From positions 1-53,152 of the forward strand of contig JAAWEA010000073.1 in assembly GCA_022794055.1 (NCBI GenBank): a stretch of DNA of 53,152 bases, given 5' to 3'. The position numbers were made by a program, and so were the translations under genes. The stretch is from Clostridia bacterium. Its GTDB lineage: Bacteria; Bacillota; Clostridia; TANB77; CAG-508. Shown here piece after piece: positions 1-7,107 of this stretch (position 1 is the first letter of the stretch; each line of letters begins with the position of its first letter). The notes under the pieces are model-generated. The model saw nothing but the letters and a program-made list of their open reading frames with translations, was not told the origin of the DNA and did not search any database.

Positions 1-220
1 CTCCCCACTTTTTATCTTCTCTTGTGTCTGCTTGATATTTTTTCTTATAAAAGTCTGCTTTTTCTCCTTCTGCAATGTCAAAATTAATTTTTAAATATGT
101 CTTATCGTTACTAGCCTTTAATTCCTCTACTTTTAATATTTTACATTTATATGCTCCTGGTTCTAATGTTTCAAAATCTGTTATTGGTTGTACATTTTCA
201 TAATCACTTGGTTTTTCCAT
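1..220 (-). CDS. Phage ssDNA-binding / DUF669-like protein, truncated by window edge
   Basis: Minus-strand frame from ATG at 220: MEKPSDYENVQPITDFETLEPGAYKCKILKVEELKASNDKTYLKINFDIAEGEKADFYKKKYQADTREDKKWG; SD (aaggaggaaa) upstream; lies next to other phage replication genes. Not in the ORF track because it is open at the edge. Confidence 0.55.
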   Translation of the reverse strand, partial: MEKPSDYENVQPITDFETLEPGAYKCKILKVEELKASNDKTYLKINFDIAEGEKADFYKKKYQADTREDKKWG

Positions 221-242
221 AATTATTTTTCCTCCTTATAAT

Positions 243-470
243 TTAAATTTTTTCTATAAATTTCATAATTTTTTTAGCGTTTTCGCCATCTAATTTTCCA
301 AATTCAATTTTTATGTCTGCTTCTTTTTCAGTTTTACAATGTTTTCCTTCGTATTCTATTTCTTCTGTTTTATTTTCTGCTACACACATTTTTGTTTCTT
401 GCAATTCATCATATTTGTATGCTTTAATTACTAATTCCTGGTATTCTTCACTAGTTATCATTACTACCAT
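243..470 (-). CDS. Small phage hypothetical protein
   Basis: 75-aa ORF in a tightly packed minus-strand phage operon; start overlaps the upstream stop (TAATG). Confidence 0.6.
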   Translation of the reverse strand: MVVMITSEEYQELVIKAYKYDELQETKMCVAENKTEEIEYEGKHCKTEKEADIKIEFGKLDGENAKKIMKFIEKI

Positions 471-610
471 TACTTTTCACCTCTTTTCTTCTTTTGAAAC
501 CATTTCCAAAATCCTTTAAAGTCTGCTCTATATCTTTTATCCACGCCTTTGTTGTGTTCTTTCCATTGCTTCTTTAATTGATTTCTTTCAATTTTTCTTT
601 GAAGGTTCAT
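470..610 (-). CDS. Small basic phage hypothetical protein (46 aa), missing from ORF track
   Basis: ATG at 610, MNLQRKIERNQLKKQWKEHNKGVDKRYRADFKGFWKWFQKKKRGEK*, TAATG coupling to the next gene and overlap with the 3' end of the ATPase gene. Confidence 0.55.
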   Translation of the reverse strand: MNLQRKIERNQLKKQWKEHNKGVDKRYRADFKGFWKWFQKKKRGEK

Positions 611-1235
611 TTTTGTTTTCCTCCTTTTTGTTTAATTCGTAATATTCTCTAATTGTCTGATCTACTACTTTTAAGTCATTATCAATTTTTGCTTCAAACA
701 TTGCCATTGGACTTTTGCAAGTTGTATATCCATCACTTTGCGTTTCAAAATAATGCTCTTGGCCATCTGTTTTACAAAGTAATACTATTGAAAATAAACC
801 TTCTAATGTTAATTGATTATCTAGCATCTTACCTGATGTCTTGGCCTTTATTTTTCCTGTATCTGTTGTTTCTGTATGATGTAAGAAATATACTATTGTA
901 TCTGCAGGTGTATTTTTTATTACATAATCTACAAGGCTTCTAAAGTTTAATGCAACATCTGTAAATTTGTTGTAACCTACTTCTTTTGCTCTATCAAACA
1001 TTTCAAAGGCCATTAGGTATTGTGAGTCATCTATTACATAAGTTTTAAAAGTTCCTTTTTGCATATTGCTTTTTATTTGTGTATATGTAACATTGTCTGC
1101 CTTGTTTAATTGCTTTTTAAAAGGTAATGGCTTACCTGCTATGTTATAAATCGCAATATCATTTTTATCAAAATTTCTTAAGCTACAGCTTTTTCCTGAA
1201 CCTGATTCACCTAATATTAATACTGGTATTCCCAT
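588..1235 (-). CDS. Phage RecA-fold/AAA ATPase, Sak4-like (phage nucleotide-binding protein)
   Basis: Walker A GESGSGKS, Walker B-like YVIDDSQY; family resemblance and phage neighbourhood (SSB-like gene next door). Confidence 0.7.
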   Translation of the reverse strand: MGIPVLILGESGSGKSCSLRNFDKNDIAIYNIAGKPLPFKKQLNKADNVTYTQIKSNMQKGTFKTYVIDDSQYLMAFEMFDRAKEVGYNKFTDVALNFRSLVDYVIKNTPADTIVYFLHHTETTDTGKIKAKTSGKMLDNQLTLEGLFSIVLLCKTDGQEHYFETQSDGYTTCKSPMAMFEAKIDNDLKVVDQTIREYYELNKKEENKNEPSKKN

Positions 1236-1402
1236 TATTTTTCACCCTCCTTCTTTTTTTGTTTATTTGTATAATCCTGCATTCTGCGAGTAACTACTAT
1301 TAAAAAATTGCAATTGTTACAACATCTTCCATTATTTACTGGATAAGCATTATTTCCATAACCTTCAAATTCTTTTCCACAAATACTACAACATTGTCTC
1401 AT
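1235..1402 (-). CDS. Small Cys-rich zinc-ribbon phage protein (55 aa), missing from ORF track
   Basis: ATG at 1402: MRQCCSICGKEFEGYGNNAYPVNNGRCCNNCNFLIVVTRRMQDYTNKQKKKEGEK*; TAATG overlap with the downstream ATPase gene. Confidence 0.6.
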   Translation of the reverse strand: MRQCCSICGKEFEGYGNNAYPVNNGRCCNNCNFLIVVTRRMQDYTNKQKKKEGEK

Positions 1403-1890
1403 TATTTAATCCTCAAACTTTCTCCTCTTGGCTCTAAATGAGCAAAAGGTAATTCTTTTCCTGCTTCTAAATCGGTTCTTATTTTATCTGTATCATTTTC
1501 AATAATTGTTTTTGTATATTCTTCAGGTACATCTCCATCAATAGTAAGTGTTTGTTTTCCACCATTTTTTGCTATATTAAAGCTAAATAAATCTGTTGCA
1601 AATTTTGTTTTTCCAGTAGATTTCATTGTTTTAAATAGGTTTTGTTTTAAAGTATTTACTCTATTTTCAAATACTTTTGCACTTTCTGTTAGTCTTTTTG
1701 CTTCTTCTTTTCTAGCGTTTTTCTTTGATTCAAGTTCTTTTATAATTTTTGCATATCCATCTGCCTTATCTTCAATTTCTCCTTCAATCCCTTCTAATGT
1801 ATCTAATATCATTTGTTCATCTACTTCTTCGTCATATAACATATTAAGTACAGTTTCATAATTATTTGTTAATTGATATAAATTACTCAT
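1402..1890 (-). CDS. Siphovirus Gp157-like protein
   Basis: Coiled-coil N-terminus plus C-terminal FNIAKNGGKQTLTIDGDVPEEYTKTIIENDTDKIRTDLEAGKELPFAHLEPRGESLRIK, typical of Gp157. Confidence 0.85.
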   Translation of the reverse strand: MSNLYQLTNNYETVLNMLYDEEVDEQMILDTLEGIEGEIEDKADGYAKIIKELESKKNARKEEAKRLTESAKVFENRVNTLKQNLFKTMKSTGKTKFATDLFSFNIAKNGGKQTLTIDGDVPEEYTKTIIENDTDKIRTDLEAGKELPFAHLEPRGESLRIK

Positions 1891-2242
1891 CTTTCTTTTC
1901 CTCCTCTATTTCTTTCCACATATTTAATAAGTGTGTCTTTGCTTTTTTTAGATATTCTTCGATTTCCTTCAAATCTTCTTCTTTGATATTGTGTATTACT
2001 GCGTGCCATTGTTCATATCCGTGTCTTTGTAATGCGTGATGTAATTTTAAAGTATATGTATCGCAATATTTATCTTCAGAATCTTCGTGGTATTCAATAT
2101 CAAATCTAAATAATAAATTGTAATCTAAATCATAAGGTAATTCCTCTTCAACAAATTCCTTCCAACTATCATATTCACTTGTTCTTTTGGTTTCCCAACA
2201 TTCACAATAATAGTCGTGATTTGTATTTTCAAGTTTCAACAT
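1883..2242 (-). CDS. Phage hypothetical protein
   Basis: 119-aa ORF overlapping the Gp157 gene start in the same operon. Confidence 0.6.
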   Translation of the reverse strand: MLKLENTNHDYYCECWETKRTSEYDSWKEFVEEELPYDLDYNLLFRFDIEYHEDSEDKYCDTYTLKLHHALQRHGYEQWHAVIHNIKEEDLKEIEEYLKKAKTHLLNMWKEIEEEKKDE

Positions 2243-2316
2243 TTTTCTTGTCCTTTCTAACTTTCTATGTTACAATATAAATAGAAAGTATTTATATAAA
2301 TATTTTTGTGAATCAT

Positions 2317-2466
2317 CTAGTTTTCAGTTTCGACGCTGGTAGATGGTTCATTTTTTAAGTTATCTTCACAGATAAATAAAATTTGTTGTAAAATTTCTCT
2401 TAATTCAGCTTCATTATGAAATTCGTCTATATCTGAAATAAGATTTTTAATTTTTTGATATCCCAT
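2317..2466 (-). CDS. Small phage hypothetical protein (49 aa), missing from ORF track
   Basis: ATG at 2466 with aggaggaa SD; MGYQKIKNLISDIDEFHNEAELREILQQILFICEDNLKNEPSTSVETEN*. Confidence 0.5.
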   Translation of the reverse strand: MGYQKIKNLISDIDEFHNEAELREILQQILFICEDNLKNEPSTSVETEN

Positions 2467-2467
2467 A

Positions 2468-2563
2468 TTAATTTCCTCCTTTCAATTGTCTTAATTTATA
2501 TTTCATAGTTGCTAAAGTAATAATGTGCCATATATAACAATCGTGTAATTTATCTTTCAGCAT
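2468..2563 (-). CDS. Very small phage ORF (31 aa)
   Basis: ATG at 2563, MLKDKLHDCYIWHIITLATMKYKLRQLKGGN*; position between two coupled genes; overlaps the upstream ORF end. Confidence 0.35.
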   Translation of the reverse strand: MLKDKLHDCYIWHIITLATMKYKLRQLKGGN

Positions 2564-2783
2564 GTTTTTCACCTCTTTTTATCTCTTGACTTTCTTCAAA
2601 AATTGTTTCTATAAACATTATTAATGTTAGTCCTAATAATGGAATTAAATATTCTCCTCCAACTGCTTCATAGCCTCTTGCTACAGTTGCATATTTTATT
2701 GCAATTGGTGTTGATATAATTGCTACTATAAAAACCAATAATTCCAAAATTCTTATAGTAAGTTTTTTCTTATTAATTTTCAT
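2550..2783 (-). CDS. Small membrane protein, phage-borne
   Basis: Start taken at internal ATG 2783 (MKINKKKLTIRILELL...), preceded by gggggaag SD and TAATG overlap; two hydrophobic segments. Confidence 0.55.
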   Translation of the reverse strand: MKINKKKLTIRILELLVFIVAIISTPIAIKYATVARGYEAVGGEYLIPLLGLTLIMFIETIFEESQEIKRGEKHAER

Positions 2784-2974
2784 TATTCTTCCCCCTTTAA
2801 CCTTTTCTTTTTGTACCATTCTCTTATTGCACTTCCTAATGCTACCTTTTCTTTTCCAAAATTTTCACTTGGAAAGTCTTGTGAATTATAAATACTTAAT
2901 GCTGTTGGTACACTACAATTCCTCAATTCAGCAAATTGGGTTGGTGTATAAAATATATTATCTTGTAGTTCCAT
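2783..2974 (-). CDS. Excisionase/AlpA-like winged HTH protein
   Basis: YTPTQFAELRNCSVPTALSIYNSQDFPSENFGKEKVALGSAIREWYKKK resembles the Xis/MerR-like HTH pattern; aaaggaggaag SD. Confidence 0.6.
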   Translation of the reverse strand: MELQDNIFYTPTQFAELRNCSVPTALSIYNSQDFPSENFGKEKVALGSAIREWYKKKRLKGEE

Positions 2975-2991
2975 TTAATCTTCCTCCTTTT

Positions 2992-3006
2992 TGTGTGGTG
3001 TCCGCA
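2992..3006. repeat. 15-bp motif (sense TGCGGACACCACACA) upstream of xis-like gene; second copy at 4561-4575
   Basis: Perfect 15/15 match to the copy upstream of int, in the same orientation relative to each gene. Confidence 0.85.
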
Positions 3007-3033
3007 TTTTTATTTTTACCTTTCATTTTCCTC

Positions 3034-3059
3034 CCTTTCTTGTTATGATTTCCTAACTT
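3034..3059. repeat. 26-bp direct repeat copy 1 (cctttcttgttatgatttcctaactt)
   Basis: Identical to 3288-3313. Confidence 0.9.
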
Positions 3060-3285
3060 TTTCTTTAAAAAAATAATCTGGTATTTCTTTTTCTTCAATA
3101 TCTAATGCTCTACATAATTCTCTTATGTCTTGCTGATCAAATTTTAATTTATTGTTCAATCTTAGATTTAATGAAGTCGATGATATGGTAATTTTATTTA
3201 TTAAGTTCTCTCTAGTACCATATTTTTCTTTAATTCTACCAAGCAATTTACTATAATCGTATATACTATTTGCCATGATTTTCAT
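3043..3285 (-). CDS. DUF739-like phage HTH regulator (Cro-like position)
   Basis: 80-aa HTH-like protein, first gene of the lytic operon, divergent from the CI-like repressor. Confidence 0.65.
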   Translation of the reverse strand: MKIMANSIYDYSKLLGRIKEKYGTRENLINKITISSTSLNLRLNNKLKFDQQDIRELCRALDIEEKEIPDYFFKEKVRKS

Positions 3286-3287
3286 CT

Positions 3288-3313
3288 CCTTTCTTGTTAT
3301 GATTTCCTAACTT
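3288..3313. repeat. 26-bp direct repeat copy 2
   Basis: Identical to 3034-3059; contains operator-like GTTATGATTTCCTAAC. Confidence 0.9.
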
Positions 3314-3320
3314 CGTATGT

Positions 3321-3349
3321 ATCTTACAATAACTTTTATATAATGTCAA
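3321..3349 (-). promoter_or_regulatory. Predicted lytic (PR-like) sigma-A promoter
   Basis: Minus strand TTGACA - 17 bp - TAAGAT, reading into the DUF739-like gene. Confidence 0.75.
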
Positions 3350-3366
3350 CAGTTTTTTTAAAAAAA

Positions 3367-3382
3367 GTTTCTAATTCCTAAC
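3367..3382. promoter_or_regulatory. Predicted repressor operator (GTTTCTAATTCCTAAC)
   Basis: 13/16 match to the two GTTATGATTTCCTAAC sites at 3042-3057 and 3296-3311; located between the divergent promoters. Confidence 0.55.
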
Positions 3383-3399
3383 TTTTTTATTTAAAAACC

Positions 3400-3428
3400 T
3401 TGCAAAAAAGCCATTTTTGTAATATAAT
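3400..3428 (+). promoter_or_regulatory. Predicted repressor-maintenance promoter
   Basis: TTGCAA - 17 bp - TATAAT upstream of the CI-like gene. Confidence 0.7.
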
Positions 3429-3458
3429 ATTTTCAAATATGAATCTAGGAGGCGTTTT

Positions 3459-3989
3459 ATGGAACAAGAATCTTTTGCAAACCGTTTATCAAAAGCATTA
3501 ATAATAAGGAATATGAAACCCATAGATCTAGCCAAAATAAGTGGTATAAATAAAGCTACTATTAGTCAGTACCTTTCAGGAAGATATAAGGCAAAACAAA
3601 ACAATATATATATATTGGCTAAAGCTCTTAATATAAATGAAGCTTGGTTAATGGGATTTGACACAAATATTGATCGTATACCTGATAATGAAAGAACTCA
3701 AATAATGACATACACTTCTACTGACGATTCTATGTTACCTCTTTTAGGTATAGACGATGTTGCTTATGTTTTGCCGCAGGACACATATATATCAGGAGAA
3801 ACAATTTATTTTCGTCTAGAAAATAAACTTATGATTAGAAAAATTATAGATAATAATGGTTCAATAGAATTTCACGCAATGAATCCTTATTATCCTATAT
3901 TAAAATGTACTGCTGAAGAATTAAATCAAAAAGAATTTATTGTTATCGGAAAAGTAATAAAGGTAGAAAATAAAAGTGCTTTTAAATAG
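3459..3989 (+). CDS. CI-like repressor: N-terminal XRE HTH + C-terminal S24/LexA-type domain
   Basis: HTH (IDLAKISGINKATISQYLSGRYKAKQNN) and S24-like DDSMLPLLGIDDVAYVLPQ...; RBS taggagg. Confidence 0.85.
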   Translation: MEQESFANRLSKALIIRNMKPIDLAKISGINKATISQYLSGRYKAKQNNIYILAKALNINEAWLMGFDTNIDRIPDNERTQIMTYTSTDDSMLPLLGIDDVAYVLPQDTYISGETIYFRLENKLMIRKIIDNNGSIEFHAMNPYYPILKCTAEELNQKEFIVIGKVIKVENKSAFK

Positions 3990-4006
3990 GAAAGGAAATA
4001 TTATAT

Positions 4007-4537
4007 ATGGAAAAAAATTTATTTAAACCTACACACACCTTAAATATTTTACAAGTAGACAGTATTAATAAACTTTTTAAAGTAAAAGGTCAATCTGCAG
4101 ATGCATTTCAAAAGAAGAAACATGGACTTTTAAGATCAGGTTTAGCTGTATATACAATGGGTTTATCCATAATAGCAGATAAAGCAATAAATAACTTTAA
4201 AGGAAAAGTTTATAACTTTTCTGACTTAAATAGTTTTGAATTGTTAGAAGATGATTCATCAGTCACTTCTGGTGGTGTTGGCTTAGCTTTAGCAGCAACA
4301 GCACTAACTGGTAGTTATGTTGCAGGAGCAGTTGGAGGTATTGTTGGAAAAAAGAAAACTAAAAAAGTTATAGAATCAATGGTTATTAAAATGAATATAA
4401 ATGATTTTGATAATCCTTGTATAATGATACCAATAATTACAAAATCAACAAAAGTAAATAGTAAAGAATATAGAGAAGCTTTTAATGAAGCACAAAAGAT
4501 TATTTCAATGTTAGATTTAATTACACATAACAATTAA
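4007..4537 (+). CDS. Hypothetical lysogeny-module protein with glycine/alanine-rich hydrophobic segment
   Basis: 176-aa ORF between repressor and integrase; central SGGVGLALAATALTGSYVAGAVGGIVGKKK; RBS aggaaag. Confidence 0.6.
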   Translation: MEKNLFKPTHTLNILQVDSINKLFKVKGQSADAFQKKKHGLLRSGLAVYTMGLSIIADKAINNFKGKVYNFSDLNSFELLEDDSSVTSGGVGLALAATALTGSYVAGAVGGIVGKKKTKKVIESMVIKMNINDFDNPCIMIPIITKSTKVNSKEYREAFNEAQKIISMLDLITHNN

Positions 4538-4542
4538 AAAAA

Positions 4543-4581
4543 GGATAATGTGTATTGTTTTGCGGACACCACACATTATCC
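4543..4581 (+). other. Hairpin in int leader (GGATAATGTGT / ACACATTATCC)
   Basis: 11-bp perfect inverted repeat, 17-nt loop containing TGCGGACACC. Confidence 0.7.
4561..4575. repeat. 15-bp motif TGCGGACACCACACA, copy upstream of int
   Basis: Exact inverted copy of 2992-3006. Confidence 0.85.
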
Positions 4582-4626
4582 AAGGATGCAACCACTCTGA
4601 AAAGTGATTACTTTTGTATTATATAC

Positions 4627-4677
4627 AAAAAACCTTCATTTTTCAAGTGCTATTCAAAGAAAAAATGGAGGTTTTTA
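4627..4677 (+). promoter_or_regulatory. Hairpin that pairs the integrase Shine-Dalgarno
   Basis: AAAAACCTTCATTTTT pairs with AAAAATGGAGGTTTTT (one U-G); GGAGG is the SD for ATG 4680. Confidence 0.65.
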
Positions 4678-4679
4678 TT

Positions 4680-5879
4680 ATGGGTACAGCTAAAAAACGT
4701 GGAAACGGCGAAGGTACTATATTTAAAAGAGAAATTAAAGGAAAAACTGTATGGGTTACTGAATACACTATTGAAATGTATGATAAAAATGGAAAAAGAA
4801 AAAGAAAAACAATATATGGCAAAACTAGACAAGAAGTAAAAAGCAAATTAGAAAAGATTATTACTGAATTAAATACAGATACTTATGTAGATAAATCAAA
4901 AGTTACCTTTTATGATATTGCAAAGGAATTTATTGATACTGCATATAAAATGAATAAATTAAAGGAAAGTTCTTATTCTCGCAAACTACATACATTAAAA
5001 AATATTTCAACTCACTATATTGCTAATATGGAACTTCAAAAAATAACGGAAAAAGATTTAAAAGATTTTCTAATTTATATTACCAAATATTCGGATTCCG
5101 TTATTGCTAAAATATATGGAATAGTTAATAATACTTTTAAAATAGCAGTTAGAAGAAATATTTTGCGTTATAACTTTTTAGATGATCAATTAGAATTTGA
5201 AATACCTTTATCTAAAAAATATAAAAATAAATCTAAAACTGTGTCTGCCTTTACTATTGATGAGCAAAAGCAACTTATAACAGAATTGCAAAATGCAAAT
5301 AAATTTAGATATAAATATCAAATTTTTATAAGTTTGTTTACTGGTATGAGAATGGGCGAAATAAATGCTTTAGACATAAATGACATTGATTTTGAAAATA
5401 AAATAATTCATATAAGAAGAACTATTACTCGTACATTTGATGATAGAGCAACAATTGGTTCTTATACTAAAACAGTAAACGGAATTAGAGATTTAATAAT
5501 GGATGATCACATTGAAAAAATATTCAGAGAATACTTATCCTCTGAATATTATATGCAAAATGATTATAATCTTTTATTTTGCAATTCAAATAAAGAATGT
5601 ATAAGTACAGATACTGTTAATATGATGTTTAAATATTTTTGCCAAGAACATAATATTGGAAAAGGTTATGATGTCCATCAGCATATGCTCCGTCATACAT
5701 TTGCAACTAGATGTATTGAATCAGGAATGCCTGCATCCGTTTTAGCAAAAATAATGGGACACGCAAATGTTGCAACTACTTTAAATGTCTATTGTGAGGT
5801 TTTTGATAAATTTAAAAAGGAACACCTTGATTTATCTTACAACTACTTAAAGGAAAATGGCTTGATACTTGACTCTTGA
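4680..5879 (+). CDS. int: Tyrosine site-specific recombinase (phage integrase)
   Basis: Start at internal ATG (MGTAKKRGNGEGTIFKREIKGKTVWV) with GGAGG SD; catalytic motifs TGMRMGEI, HQHMLRHTFATRC, LAKIMGHANVATTLNVY. Confidence 0.93.
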   Translation: MGTAKKRGNGEGTIFKREIKGKTVWVTEYTIEMYDKNGKRKRKTIYGKTRQEVKSKLEKIITELNTDTYVDKSKVTFYDIAKEFIDTAYKMNKLKESSYSRKLHTLKNISTHYIANMELQKITEKDLKDFLIYITKYSDSVIAKIYGIVNNTFKIAVRRNILRYNFLDDQLEFEIPLSKKYKNKSKTVSAFTIDEQKQLITELQNANKFRYKYQIFISLFTGMRMGEINALDINDIDFENKIIHIRRTITRTFDDRATIGSYTKTVNGIRDLIMDDHIEKIFREYLSSEYYMQNDYNLLFCNSNKECISTDTVNMMFKYFCQEHNIGKGYDVHQHMLRHTFATRCIESGMPASVLAKIMGHANVATTLNVYCEVFDKFKKEHLDLSYNYLKENGLILDS

Positions 5880-5978
5880 GCATATATCTGTACAGCCACG
5901 AGTACAGCCGTACGAATTATTTTTAAAATATTTTATATTTATTTGAAAATATATTGAAAATTAAAAACATAGATATAA

Positions 5979-6028
5979 CAATGGTTTGAACCACTTTGAA
6001 ATAAAATCAAAATATGTTCAAACCATTG
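5979..6028. repeat. 13-bp inverted repeat CAATGGTTTGAAC / GTTCAAACCATTG at the element/truA junction
   Basis: Perfect arms at 5979-5991 and 6016-6028; the right arm is inside the truA reading frame. Confidence 0.8.
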
Positions 6029-6099
6029 ATTTTAGACTGTTTTTGCCATCCATTAAAGTCTTTTCCATCATATTCTATTGTCAACTTTATATTTCTCAT
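6007..6099 (-). pseudogene. truA: 5' fragment of tRNA pseudouridine synthase A, interrupted by the integrated element
   Basis: RBS ggagag + ATG at 6099: MRNIKLTIEYDGKDFNGWQKQSKINGLNIF*; the N-terminal motif (IKLTIEYDG..F.GWQ.Q) is characteristic of TruA; the frame stops on entering element DNA. Confidence 0.8.
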
Positions 6100-6145
6100 T
6101 ACTACTCTCCATTTAATTTATTATTCAAACTTCAGAAATATATAA

Positions 6146-6169
6146 AAGTCGCTTTTACTTAAGCGACTT
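6146..6169 (-). terminator. Hairpin terminator at end of cdaA
   Basis: AAGTCGCTT / AAGCGACTT stem, followed on the minus strand by TTATATATTTC. Confidence 0.55.
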
Positions 6170-7091
6170 AATCTTCTTTTTTATCTCTTACTTTCGACAT
6201 TTTTTGTTTTAGTTTAGAAAAAGTACTACTATTTTTGGTGTTTCTCTCTGCAAATCTTTTTGTTACTACATTACTAATTAATATTTTTTTCAATGCGTCT
6301 TCTCTTACATCTGCAATTAATGTTCCATCTTTTGCTACTGATATTTTACCTGTTTCCTCTGATACAACTACAGTAATACTATCTGATTCCTTGGAAATTC
6401 CAATTGCTGCTCTATGTCTAGTTCCTAACTCCTTTGCTATATCTGGATTATCAGCCAAAGGTAATACACAAGCTGCAGCTGCAATTTTATTATTGCTAAT
6501 GACCACAGCACCATCATGTAATGGAGTCTTAGGAACAAAAATATTAACTAATAGTTGTGGCGAAACTTCTGAATCCATTGGTACTCCTGTTGCTATAATG
6601 TCTTGAATATTAATATCTCTTTCAATTACAATTAATGCCCCTGTTTTTGTATTTGAAAGTTCTTTTGCTGCAATTACTATTTTATAAATATCTTCTTTTG
6701 TTCTAGTAGCCAAATCACTATTCAATCCAAAAAACTTTGTAATTTTATTAGTTCCTAATTGCTCTAAAGCTCTTCTTAATTCTGGTTGAAATATTACAAT
6801 AATTGCAATTACACCCCAATTCATTATGCCTGTTAATATTGAATTTAATATATTCAACTTTAATAACCCACTAAGCCAAGTTGCTATAATCAAAAATGTA
6901 ATTCCCTTAATTAATTGCCAAGCTCTTGAGCCTTTAACAATACGTATAAGACAATATACTAAAAATACAACTATTAAAATATCTAATATAGTTGTAAATA
7001 GATTAATTGGATTATTACTTAAATCTTGAAAACCTTTTACAATATTTTCATTGTAAAAAGTTATCCAACTACCAATTATACTTTTTCCCAT
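6168..7091 (-). CDS. cdaA: Diadenylate cyclase CdaA (DAC domain, three N-terminal TM)
   Basis: DGAVVIS, GTRHRAAIG motifs and TM N-terminus. Confidence 0.95.
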   Translation of the reverse strand: MGKSIIGSWITFYNENIVKGFQDLSNNPINLFTTILDILIVVFLVYCLIRIVKGSRAWQLIKGITFLIIATWLSGLLKLNILNSILTGIMNWGVIAIIVIFQPELRRALEQLGTNKITKFFGLNSDLATRTKEDIYKIVIAAKELSNTKTGALIVIERDINIQDIIATGVPMDSEVSPQLLVNIFVPKTPLHDGAVVISNNKIAAAACVLPLADNPDIAKELGTRHRAAIGISKESDSITVVVSEETGKISVAKDGTLIADVREDALKKILISNVVTKRFAERNTKNSSTFSKLKQKMSKVRDKKED

Positions 7092-7107
7092 ATTACACCT
7101 TCTATTT

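Noticed and set aside
653-943. Antisense ORFs in the track (e.g. 653-943, 6235-6606, 15955-16272, 25472-25933, 27159-27479, 35164-35487)
   Set aside because: They lie opposite well-supported genes, have low-complexity or hydrophobic shadow translations and no convincing RBS.
4555-4839. ORF MFCGHHTLSKDATT... overlapping the integrase start
   Set aside because: Out of frame with the integrase, spans its leader hairpins; the integrase start at 4680 has the SD.
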